Assembly (NCBI GenBank): GCA_964580815.1
Contig: CAZOLY010000073.1
Span: 1 to 16,400, forward strand
Direction: 5' to 3'
Source: G020354785 sp964580815
Lineage (GTDB): Bacteria; Bacteroidota; Bacteroidia; Bacteroidales; UBA10428
DNA: 16,400 nucleotides
Below, piece after piece: positions 1-7,436 of the stretch (position 1 is the first letter of the stretch; each line of letters begins with the position of its first letter). The translations under genes were made by a program, and so were the position numbers. A model generated the notes under the pieces. That model was not told where the DNA came from. It ran no database searches and worked only from the letters and a program-made list of their open reading frames with translations.

Positions 1-2723
1 ATACTCACTCCCAGCAGATGTTTGGGAAAAGGGTTACCAATAATTACCATGTCATTGCCGTTAAGTGTACTATCATTATTAGTATCGGCAAATTTAAAGT
101 CACCTGGCTGGGCATCGCGCTGTGCATACCTTATTGCGCCGGTCGCTGTTACAGTATATGGCTGATTGGTGATTACAGTATCCCCCCTTGCATTAACACC
201 CAGGTCTGAGTCCTGGAAAATCCTTTCAACGTGAAAACCATAAAAATTTCCAAGTTCCTCGCCAGTTTCAGTACGGCAAATGAAACCGGCCAGACCCCTG
301 GCACCACCGGTAGACCTTACAGAATCAGGTCCCAGATCCGTAGCAATATTCTTAACATATGTATAGTTGACATCAACAGAATATTTTAATTTTCCAAAGG
401 AATCTTTCCATCCAAGAGTAAATTCCCAGCCTTTGTTTGTTATTTTTCCGATATTATCAATTGGCCTGGGATCAACGCCACCGCTCTCCTGGCTTGGATC
501 CCTGACTGTCCATCCACCATACCCGGGAATAGTTGTTGGTACCAGCATCCCCACGTTAGAGCGTTCAAACTTTTCAACCGTTAAACTTAACCTGTTATTT
601 AAAAATGCCAAATCTGCCCCATAGTTTTGAGATACGATATCCTCCCAGTGAATTCGTTTATTTGCTAATACATCAGGGGCTGCTCCTGAAGATAATGAGG
701 TGCTTGAATTGACAAATGAATAACTAAAATGATTCAGGTAACTTACTGTACCATAATAAGCATAATCCCGTATAGCAGAATTTCCCGTCTTACCCCAGCC
801 ATAGCGTAACTTACCAAATGATAAAAAGTTCCAGTTATTCTTAATAAAATCTTCTTCAGAAAACTTCCATCCTACTGAAAATGACGGAAAGTTCCCTACA
901 CGGTTATCAGGTCCGAATTTGGACGAGTAGTCACGCCTGAAGTTAGATTGTAATAAATACTTCCCTTTATAATCAATATTTATACGTCCGACAAATGCAT
1001 ATCCTGTTGATTTCGATCCTTTCCCGTTTACTAATTGTGACAAAGTAGTATTATCTGAACTGGAATCGAAATACCACTGCTCAGGAGTCTCTGAAATTAA
1101 ATACTGGCGTGTTCCGCTCATCTGCATATCATTATTCTGGCTTACATCATATGCTCCCATAACTCCCAGGTTAATTCCATCAAGCATGGTAGTATTATAT
1201 GATATTAAATTTATCCAGTTATAACTGAAGTATTGTTCCATACGTCTGAATATGCTGGAAATATTATTAAACTCGCCGACAGCAGGCCCGAAATTATAAG
1301 TTGGAAAGAACTGGTAATCATCTTTAAATTCTATACCACCGCTTATCCGGGATTCAATTATCAAATTTTTCAATGGTTCAATACTTGCATAAAAAGTCCC
1401 TCTCCCTTCATGCTGTCTGAATTCCTTATGTAGTAAGTCTATTGTTGACTGTGGAGGATTTGTTTCCCCCACGGAGTCCCTGTTCCAGTTTCCGTCAGCG
1501 GCGTAAGGCGGGATATAGGGAAGAACACTAATAGCACCGGTAATAGGAGATTCATATTCATTCATATATTGCCACTGTTCAAATCCAAAATTATTGGATT
1601 TTGTAAAAGACATTGTTTCACCTACTTTTAACCAGTCTGTTGCCTGGTAATCACTATTTAGGCGAATACTAAGCTTTTTATAATTAGTGTTATCCAGAAT
1701 ACCATCCTGGTTAATAAAACCCAGCCCCAGATAAGCTGTTAACCTTTCACCGCCACCTGAAACATTAAAATCGAGGTTATCCGCAATTGCATTTCTGAAT
1801 ATCAGATCCTGGTAATCGTAATTTGTCAGCGAATTATAATTATGAAAAGTAAACTCATCTCTGCCTTGTATAGCTTCCATTTCAGTATACATACGACCCA
1901 TTTCCGAAGCCGTAGCAACATCAACCCTGTTTGGGACAGTTTGAATACTTCGTTCATATTTAACATTTACTTCAGGTTTCCCGGATTTACCTTTTTTAGT
2001 TGTTATTAAAATAACACCACTCCCCCCATTTGCGCCATATATGGCAGCAGCAGATGCGTCTTTAAGAACTTCAACCGACTCCACATCATTAACATTAACC
2101 AAATCAGGGGATGTAGGTACACCATCAACAATCCATATAGGTTTTCCCTGGGGTATTCCATCTATAGTAGTAAGAGTAGAAATCCCCCGTATACGTACGG
2201 TAACATCAGAGCCTGGAGCACCTGTATTTTGCGTCACCTGAATTCCGGCAGCTTTACCCTGTAAAGCGTTCTCAAATCTTGAAACAGGTATCCTCTGAAG
2301 TTCTTCAGCACTAACAGAAGCAACAGACCCTGTAAGGTCACTCTTTCTCTGGACACCGTACCCGATAACAACAATTTCATCGAGCGCTTCAAGGTGTTCA
2401 ATTAAAGCCATATCAATTTGGGTACGGTTTGCAATATCAACTTCTTCTGTAAGGAAACCCAAATACGAAAAAACCAGTACCGCATCAGGGGAAGGAGCAG
2501 TAATTTTATAATTACCATCCAGATCTGTAGCAGTACCTGTTAATGTACCTTTAACAATCACATTGACACCCATTAAAGGGGCATCATCCAATGCCGATGT
2601 TACAGTCCCGCTGACCGTAATTTCCTGGGACCAAAGCGCAAAATTGCATAGAGTAAAAATAAGTGCTGCAAAAATGCCCTTCCTTAATAAGTGGCATAGC
2701 CACATTCGGTTTAATTGTTTCAT
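1..2723 (-). CDS. susC: SusC/RagA-family TonB-linked outer membrane receptor (C-terminus off the left edge)
   Basis: Outer-membrane beta-barrel that imports glycans or other large ligands with a SusD lipoprotein, energised by TonB. I translated it from the ATG at 2721-2723; the frame stays open for about 907 codons to the window edge, so the C-terminus is missing (full members run to roughly 1000 residues). Residues 1-33 form a signal peptide ending near LWSQ. Residues 36-115 are a carboxypeptidase-regulatory-like (CNA-B type) domain. The family motif DEIVVIGYG is at 115-123. The plug follows at about 130-245, with LQGKAAGIQV, VRIRG, IWIVDG and the IYGANGGSGVILITTKKG signature. The rest is aromatic-rich barrel strands. 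There is no STN domain, so it is not an anti-sigma-type transducer. The leader is A/T-rich without a Shine-Dalgarno sequence. The ligand cannot be read from sequence; the uronate operon nearby hints at a uronate-containing glycan, which is inference. Confidence 0.96.
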   Translation of the reverse strand, partial: MKQLNRMWLCHLLRKGIFAALIFTLCNFALWSQEITVSGTVTSALDDAPLMGVNVIVKGTLTGTATDLDGNYKITAPSPDAVLVFSYLGFLTEEVDIANRTQIDMALIEHLEALDEIVVIGYGVQRKSDLTGSVASVSAEELQRIPVSRFENALQGKAAGIQVTQNTGAPGSDVTVRIRGISTLTTIDGIPQGKPIWIVDGVPTSPDLVNVNDVESVEVLKDASAAAIYGANGGSGVILITTKKGKSGKPEVNVKYERSIQTVPNRVDVATASEMGRMYTEMEAIQGRDEFTFHNYNSLTNYDYQDLIFRNAIADNLDFNVSGGGERLTAYLGLGFINQDGILDNTNYKKLSIRLNSDYQATDWLKVGETMSFTKSNNFGFEQWQYMNEYESPITGAISVLPYIPPYAADGNWNRDSVGETNPPQSTIDLLHKEFRQHEGRGTFYASIEPLKNLIIESRISGGIEFKDDYQFFPTYNFGPAVGEFNNISSIFRRMEQYFSYNWINLISYNTTMLDGINLGVMGAYDVSQNNDMQMSGTRQYLISETPEQWYFDSSSDNTTLSQLVNGKGSKSTGYAFVGRINIDYKGKYLLQSNFRRDYSSKFGPDNRVGNFPSFSVGWKFSEEDFIKNNWNFLSFGKLRYGWGKTGNSAIRDYAYYGTVSYLNHFSYSFVNSSTSLSSGAAPDVLANKRIHWEDIVSQNYGADLAFLNNRLSLTVEKFERSNVGMLVPTTIPGYGGWTVRDPSQESGGVDPRPIDNIGKITNKGWEFTLGWKDSFGKLKYSVDVNYTYVKNIATDLGPDSVRSTGGARGLAGFICRTETGEELGNFYGFHVERIFQDSDLGVNARGDTVITNQPYTVTATGAIRYAQRDAQPGDFKFADTNNDSTLNGNDMVIIGNPFPKHLLGVS

Positions 2724-2881
2724 AAGCTGTTAGTTTTTTTATAATTAAGTCCAGTTAATATTTGTTGTGTGTTACTTAATTTCAAATCTGCATAGTTAAT
2801 ATCCACAGGTTTAAATTTTCTAAATTTAATAATATTTTAAAAAAAAACGTCTTTCAGATGTTCTTTATTTATGCATTTATT

Positions 2882-2969
2882 GTAAAATGGAGACTGCGCC
2901 CATATTAAATTTTATAAAAAATATAGCTTATCGTAAAATATAGGCGCTTCCCCTATTAAAACTTTAAAT
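2882..2969. repeat. Imperfect direct repeat, two units at 51-bp offset
   Basis: Two units align without gaps at an offset of 51 bp: 2882-2918 and 2933-2969. About 25 of 37 positions match by eye. Both units read GTAAAAT, then 12 variable bases, then CCC, one base, and TATTAAA. They lie between the divergent susC and hydrolase genes, where a regulator acting on either gene could bind. Operator function is inference; an A/T-rich background makes partial matches easy, but the shared CCC block and exact spacing raise it above noise. Confidence 0.4.
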
Positions 2970-3001
2970 TTTATTACTAATATTGCTATAAGGCCACACA
3001 C

Positions 3002-3013
3002 AGCCGGCCGGCT
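3002..3013. repeat. Perfect 12-bp GC-rich palindrome AGCCGGCCGGCT
   Basis: AGCCGGCCGGCT is exactly self-complementary. It stands out as the only strongly GC-rich stretch in the A/T-rich divergent gap, ending 27 bases before the hydrolase start codon. It could be an operator or a hairpin in the hydrolase leader. The function is unknown. Confidence 0.55.
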
Positions 3014-3040
3014 TTGGTTATTACTTAATCACTGCTACGA

Positions 3041-4384
3041 ATGATATGCTATAACTATAGAGCTATTTGTTTAGCGGCACTTTTTTTTGTCATATCCTGC
3101 CACACTAAAGAAAAAACATCACCTGACAATTTCGGAAATGTTCCCTTGATTATCACAAAAGACAATAAGGGAATAACTCATCAGGTTGAGACTATTGAAG
3201 GCAATACTGAGTATTATGCCTATGTCATGCCTAAAGAACACGGGGATAAATTACCGTTGTTCGTGCTAATTGATCCGCATGGTAATGGTAAGCTTGCTAT
3301 AGATAAATTCAAGCCTGCTCTTAAGGATTACCAGATTGCTGTAATCGGACTTAATAATGTGCGAAATAATACTCCGAATTACGACATACTCATTAAGCAG
3401 GCAGTAACCTCTGCTACGCAAGAATTACCTGTGAATGGCGCACATGTTTTTTACTGTGGTTTTTCAGGGGGTGCACGTATGGCTTTTCAATATGCATTAA
3501 CTAATAACTGCAAGGGAGTTATGATGTGCGGTGCGGGGCCTCAAAAAAATATGCTTGAAAAAATAAATTTCCCCCTGGTGGCTGTATCAGGATTTAAAGA
3601 TTTTAATTTTATAGAACAATACTATTCTCCTGACAATTATCTGGCAATGAAACCTGATTTTATCTCTTTCTATTTTAATGGAAAACATGAATGGCCTCCT
3701 TCTGATATTGTAAAAGAAAGCATATCTTTTCTATTGCTAAAATCGGGGCTCCGGGAAAATATTGCTGAAACAGATATTAAATCCATCTTATATAAAAAGG
3801 ACAGCCTTTTGTCCGCACGGAAGTATCTGCCGGCATTTAAAGTACTGGAAAAAGCTTACAAAACATGTGATGATAATAATAAGGAAATTTTTCATTCTGA
3901 ACTAAGGGAAACCAGGAACAACGAAAGCATTAAAACTTATTTCCTTTCTTTCGAGAATATTTTGAGAGACGAGATTGCACGCAACCAGGATTATTACAGG
4001 TGTTTATTTACAGAAGATATTAACTGGTGGCTTAACGAAATTGCTGAAATCGATTACAAGTCCGAAGGTTCCAAAGATTCTCTTGCTGCTTATTCCTATT
4101 CGCGTACAAGGGCTTACCTGGGAGTATTATTATACTCAGTGGCAAGTCAATTTATTAATAATCAAAAAGATGTCAACCTCACCGAAAAACTGCTGTCAAT
4201 TTATGAAAACCTGGAACCTGAAAATCCGGATGTATATTATTTCAAAGCACTATTTGCATTTCAGCAGAACAATAGTGCCTCCTGTTATGAAAATTTAGAG
4301 AAATCCAGAGATCTTGGCTTTAGCGATTTAACATCACTGAAAAAGGATTTCCCTGAAAAGGTATACAGAAAGGTTTTTAATTGA
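3041..4384 (+). CDS. Lipoprotein alpha/beta hydrolase (esterase / PHB-depolymerase-like) with helical C-terminal region
   Basis: Predicted cell-envelope lipoprotein of 447 residues. Residues 1-20 are a short basic/hydrophobic signal ending in a lipobox-like FVISC, with Cys20 as the likely lipidated residue. Residues about 45-235 look like an alpha/beta-hydrolase domain: strand LPLFVLIDPHG (71-81), nucleophile elbow G-F-S-G-G with Ser142, a likely acid Asp187 in GFKDF, and a likely catalytic His216 in GKHEWP, an arrangement seen in esterase/PHB-depolymerase-like and feruloyl-esterase-like proteins. Residues about 245-447 are helical with TPR-like spacing (for example 380-425). It may deacylate esterified glycans taken up with the help of the divergent SusC, which is inference from position. 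The substrate is not identifiable. The start is the first ATG of the frame and gives a proper lipoprotein signal. Confidence 0.8.
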   Translation: MICYNYRAICLAALFFVISCHTKEKTSPDNFGNVPLIITKDNKGITHQVETIEGNTEYYAYVMPKEHGDKLPLFVLIDPHGNGKLAIDKFKPALKDYQIAVIGLNNVRNNTPNYDILIKQAVTSATQELPVNGAHVFYCGFSGGARMAFQYALTNNCKGVMMCGAGPQKNMLEKINFPLVAVSGFKDFNFIEQYYSPDNYLAMKPDFISFYFNGKHEWPPSDIVKESISFLLLKSGLRENIAETDIKSILYKKDSLLSARKYLPAFKVLEKAYKTCDDNNKEIFHSELRETRNNESIKTYFLSFENILRDEIARNQDYYRCLFTEDINWWLNEIAEIDYKSEGSKDSLAAYSYSRTRAYLGVLLYSVASQFINNQKDVNLTEKLLSIYENLEPENPDVYYFKALFAFQQNNSASCYENLEKSRDLGFSDLTSLKKDFPEKVYRKVFN

Positions 4385-4406
4385 GGGACAGCGCCCGTAT
4401 AAAACT

Positions 4407-5048
4407 CTACTGTTGAATAACACCAACAGACTGGGCAACTATTATTTCCTGATTCTCCCTGAGATTTAATTTGTTTGCCAGAAGATCCTTATCAATATTA
4501 CCCCTGACCACACAACCCAGTCCCTGTGAAGCACAATATAAATAAACATTCTGTGCAATAAATCCCGTATTAATATTTGATGTTTTGGATCTGTTTACGG
4601 GATCACTATCTTTTGATTTTAAATGATCGGCAATATAAACAAGGTTCACTGCAGCTTTTTCAACATAGTCCTGCCTGCCGGTATACTTGCGCAAATCTTC
4701 ATTCATTATTTTTATTATTGAATGTGTTACTGCGCTGTATATAAATACCCCGCCTTCTGTAAATACATAGATATCAATCTCTTGTTGGTTCCGTGATGAA
4801 GGTGCGGTCCTTTTGCCTTCCCCTGGCCTGTTTATGCCAAAGGCAGCCCATAATAGATCTGAAAATTGCTGGTCTGTGAGTTTTTCTTCCGAAAAGCTTC
4901 TTGTTGATTTCCTGTTTTGCAATGCTCCCATTAATGACATTCCGCCTTCTGTTGAAGGAGATAACAGAGGAATTGTATCCTGGGCAATAACTGAATTACA
5001 TAAGCAGCCCATAAAAACTGTAACAATAAAAAAAACTTCTTTTTTCAT
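4407..5048 (-). CDS. Exported nitroreductase-family (SagB/ThcOx-like) flavoprotein
   Basis: FMN-dependent oxidoreductase of the nitroreductase fold, 213 residues. Residues 1-22 are a signal peptide (basic start, hydrophobic stretch, cut near VIA-Q), so the protein should work in the periplasm, unlike the usual cytosolic nitroreductases. Family signatures visible are the FMN-phosphate-binding RKSTRSF (46-52), LLWAAFGINRP (65-75), TAPSSRN (81-87) and the C-terminal GLGCVVRG (176-183), which match the SagB-type/ThcOx-like branch. It is transcribed towards the hydrolase, leaving 22 bases between the two stop codons, and stands alone with its own A/T-rich leader. The physiological substrate is unknown. 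Nothing in the context ties it to uronate metabolism. Confidence 0.85.
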   Translation of the reverse strand: MKKEVFFIVTVFMGCLCNSVIAQDTIPLLSPSTEGGMSLMGALQNRKSTRSFSEEKLTDQQFSDLLWAAFGINRPGEGKRTAPSSRNQQEIDIYVFTEGGVFIYSAVTHSIIKIMNEDLRKYTGRQDYVEKAAVNLVYIADHLKSKDSDPVNRSKTSNINTGFIAQNVYLYCASQGLGCVVRGNIDKDLLANKLNLRENQEIIVAQSVGVIQQ

Positions 5049-5208
5049 TATATATTTATTATTACATTATTTATTTAAAATATTACTATCCCCAAAATCT
5101 GTATAAATATAATAATTTCGGGGCTGAAAACCCGGTGCATATTATTTAAAGCTGATGGTTGAATGATTGGCTGTCTTTTGAGGAGCAGGTAAAACTGCTG
5201 TCGAATAA

Positions 5209-5448
5209 TCAAACTTGCCTTATGGAGGACTGCCACCCGAAACTCCTCTAACCTATTGCCAGTCAGGCACTAACCCTTTAATGTAATGGGCTGCAGCACC
5301 GCGGATAAAATACGCATTGTTTGCCAGTATGTTCCATAATAAATCACCCGCTACTCCTGCAATTATTCTGTATGACCCAGGTGTATAGCACTGAACGTAT
5401 GTAAAGTGACATCCTCCAAAGCCTGTTCCCGGCCATAAGGCAAGTATT
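5209..5448. repeat. Inverted-repeat-bounded segment of about 240 bp
   Basis: The left arm at 5209-5225 (TCAAACTTGCCTTATGG) recurs in reverse complement at 5433-5450 (TCAATACTTGCCTTATGG on the minus strand). It contains an exact 13-bp match, ACTTGCCTTATGG, plus four more matching bases after a one-base indel. The hexamer GAATAA directly precedes the left arm (5203-5208) and appears again at the outer edge of the right arm (5449-5454), overlapping its last two bases, which looks like a short target duplication. This could be a small non-autonomous element, an invertible segment or a recombination scar. No transposase or invertase is in the window. Confidence 0.45.
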
Positions 5449-5462
5449 GAATAAAAGAACGA
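5253..5462 (-). pseudogene. Coding-like 3' gene fragment without a start codon
   Basis: On the minus strand a frame opens just after a stop at 5463-5465 and runs 69 codons to a TAG at 5253-5255. It has no ATG, but its composition is protein-like: LALWPGTGFGGCHFTYVQC, then GSYRIIAGVAGDLLWNILA, ending in GLVPDWQ. Codon use and G+C content resemble genes rather than the surrounding A/T-rich spacer. The family is not recognised. The best reading is the C-terminal remnant of a lost gene, with its upstream part replaced by A/T-rich DNA. Chance openness of a 210-bp frame is possible, so confidence is low. Confidence 0.3.
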
Positions 5463-5678
5463 CTAATATCTTTTCTAATTTAGAATTATTTTGACCTTTA
5501 TATTAAGACAAGTTTTTTTATTATTTATACTAACTTTTTTGGATTTTTTTTTAACAAATGAAATTAATATTTGCTCCCGCCCAAAATGGCAAGGATTAAA
5601 GCAATAAATTAAAAAGCTTATTAAATTTTGTTATATTTAGCCAAATTAATGCCCGGGTCAGAACAATAAAAAAATAAC

Positions 5679-7436
5679 ATGACTAATACGACTCAAAAAA
5701 CCGGCAATTACAGGTGGCGGATCTTAGCGATGCTTTTTGTTGCAACCACAATTAACTATATGGACAGGACAATAATAGGTGTTCTTGCCCCTACATTACA
5801 ATATAAAATTTTTAACTGGTCGGATGCTGATTACGCCAGTATCAGCATAGCATTTAAAATTGCATATGCCCTGGGTATGCTTACTATGGGGGGTATAATC
5901 GACCGGTTCGGAACGCGCATAGGTTATACAATTTCAATTGGTATATGGAGCGTTTTCGGCATGCTTCATGCTGCAATACGCCCTGCATTCGGATTTATTG
6001 GCTTTGTTATTGCCCGCTTCGGACTTGGTTTCGGAGAATCAGGTAATTTCCCCGCAGCTGTCAAGACTGTTGCAGAATGGTTTCCTAAAAAAGATCGCGC
6101 CTTTGCCAACGGTATATTTAATGCAGGCACAAATGTTGGGGCAATATTGGCTCCGCTTATAATACCACTTGTCGTCGTTGCGTCAACAGGCAAGAACTGG
6201 CAGTTTGCCTTCCTGACTACCGGAATTTTCAGTGCCATATGGGTAATATTATGGCTTTCAATATACAGTAAACCTGAAAAACATCCTAAAATATCAAAAA
6301 AAGAGCTGGCATATATTAACAGTGATTCCCGGGAGGAATCCACTGAGAAAGTCCCCTGGATCAAGTTGCTCCCCATAAGGCAAACCTGGGCCTTCCCCAT
6401 AGTAAAAGTAACAGATGCCGTATGGTGGTTCTATCTTTTCTGGGGAGGCAAATTTTTATTTGATATGTTTGGCCTTAACATACACTCCATAGCACTCCCG
6501 CTAATAGTCATATACCTGGTTGCCGACGGCGGCAGCGTTACAGGAGGCTGGTTTTCTTCCTATCTTATAAGAAAGGGATGGAGCATAAACAGGGCACGAA
6601 AATTCACTCTCTTAATGTGTGCCCTTATAATTATGCCCGTGATGTTTGTCACAAAAGTTAAAACCGGATTTAAAATTACCCCTGAAAAGATCGAACAACT
6701 GGCAGAAGCCAAGGTAAAAGTGGAAGGGAAGCTTGTAAATGTGCCGCAACATGTTATTGAGGATGTTAAGAAATTTGAAGGCCGGGATTTTAAGGCAGCG
6801 CGCGATTTTGAAGATACCCTCGCCCTTGTTTACGGAAAAACGGCTACCAAAGATTATATTATGCTGATAACCGAAGCTTCATTAACGGACAAGGGAACTT
6901 TCATGGTTAATGATAAAACTATAAGCGCTGTTGAGAGTAAAGGTATACCAGATGAACTGCTGTTCAGCCTCAAAAGAATAAACAGTAAAAAACCGGAAAA
7001 GAAGGAAAAGGAATCACTTTCTGAATTTCAGTCATTTATAGAAAAAGAAACAGGAAAGATTACAGCCGGCACTTATGAATCTGTAATTTTTAATACTATG
7101 CGGACCAACAAATTGTACTGGATTGCCGTTTTGTTAATTGCCCTGGCTGCAGGAGGCCACCAGGCCTGGGCAGCTAATATATTTACACTGGTATCTGACG
7201 TATTTCCTAAAAAAGCTACAGCTTCAGTTGTTGGCATTGGAGGCATGGTAGGAGCAATAGCAGGTATTGCTGCCGACAAGATACTGGGAACATTGTTGTC
7301 ATCAAGCGGGCCTTCGGGTTATTTCTTCGCTTTCCTTGGAGCAGGATTAATATACCTGATTACTTTAGGTATTGTTCATTTGTTAATGCCTCATATGAAT
7401 CCGCTGGGAGACGATTTAAAACCTGTAAAAAAATAA
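5679..7436 (+). CDS. MFS permease of the anion:cation symporter (hexuronate transporter-like) family with a large periplasmic insertion
   Basis: Inner-membrane proton symporter resembling ExuT/GudP-type organic-acid permeases; the context points to a hexuronate. First gene of the uronate operon. Visible signatures: NYMDRTIIGVLAP in TM1 (26-38), motif A GGIIDRFGTR (71-80) in the cytoplasmic TM2-3 loop, RFGLGFGESGNFPAAVKTVAEWFP (113-136), a motif-A-like SYLIRKGWSINRARK (294-308) before TM9, and GGHQAWAANIFTLVSDVFP (492-510) through TM10. The family is usually about 430-450 residues; this protein has 585. The excess is a hydrophilic, Lys/Glu-rich stretch at about 326-476 between TM9 and TM10, which topology places in the periplasm. 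The stop codon overlaps the next start by one base (TAATG). The first in-frame ATG gives the expected short cytoplasmic N-terminus. Confidence 0.9.
   Translation: MTNTTQKTGNYRWRILAMLFVATTINYMDRTIIGVLAPTLQYKIFNWSDADYASISIAFKIAYALGMLTMGGIIDRFGTRIGYTISIGIWSVFGMLHAAIRPAFGFIGFVIARFGLGFGESGNFPAAVKTVAEWFPKKDRAFANGIFNAGTNVGAILAPLIIPLVVVASTGKNWQFAFLTTGIFSAIWVILWLSIYSKPEKHPKISKKELAYINSDSREESTEKVPWIKLLPIRQTWAFPIVKVTDAVWWFYLFWGGKFLFDMFGLNIHSIALPLIVIYLVADGGSVTGGWFSSYLIRKGWSINRARKFTLLMCALIIMPVMFVTKVKTGFKITPEKIEQLAEAKVKVEGKLVNVPQHVIEDVKKFEGRDFKAARDFEDTLALVYGKTATKDYIMLITEASLTDKGTFMVNDKTISAVESKGIPDELLFSLKRINSKKPEKKEKESLSEFQSFIEKETGKITAGTYESVIFNTMRTNKLYWIAVLLIALAAGGHQAWAANIFTLVSDVFPKKATASVVGIGGMVGAIAGIAADKILGTLLSSSGPSGYFFAFLGAGLIYLITLGIVHLLMPHMNPLGDDLKPVKK

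Larger units (their letters stand above)
2724..3040. promoter_or_regulatory. Divergent intergenic region between susC and the hydrolase lipoprotein
   Basis: This 317-bp, very A/T-rich gap must hold the promoters of both divergent genes. On the minus strand, CAGATTTG near 2778-2785 is one base away from the Bacteroidota -7 element TAnnTTTG and lies about 55 bp upstream of the susC start, but no clean -33 TTTG was found at the right distance. No convincing plus-strand promoter was found either. The gap also contains an imperfect direct repeat (2882-2969) and a GC-rich palindrome (3002-3013), listed separately. No coding frame is supported. Confidence 0.5.
5049..5678. other. 630-bp intergenic region: G+C-richer island in A/T-rich DNA
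   Basis: No complete gene is supported here. The first 100 bases and the last 220 bases are A/T-rich leaders of the nitroreductase and of the uronate operon. Between about 5155 and 5455 the composition becomes clearly more G+C-rich and coding-like; that part is described under the inverted repeat and the gene fragment. Weak hairpins are visible: CGGG/CCCG at 5119-5134, AGCAG/CTGCT at 5183-5198 and GAGGA/TCCTC at 5225-5248. Just before the operon, TATATTTA at 5632-5639 differs by one base from the Bacteroidota -7 consensus TAnnTTTG and lies 40 bp from the MFS start, but no matching -33 element was found, so the promoter is not assigned firmly. Confidence 0.6.

Noticed and set aside
367..2241. 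Plus-strand open frames inside 1-2723
   Set aside because: They lie antisense to a continuous SusC reading frame with clear family motifs; residue composition is not protein-like.
5119..5134. CGGG/CCCG hairpin as a terminator
   Set aside because: The stem has only four base pairs, there is no T-run after it on either strand, and it lies upstream of the nitroreductase start.
5155..5255. Hammerhead-like ribozyme suggested by a CTGATG and a CGAAAC box
   Set aside because: The CTGATGA core is not intact and the expected three stems cannot be drawn.
5632..5639. TATATTTA as a firm -7 promoter element of the uronate operon
   Set aside because: It is one base off the consensus and there is no TTTG at the -33 distance; in A/T-rich DNA such matches occur by chance.
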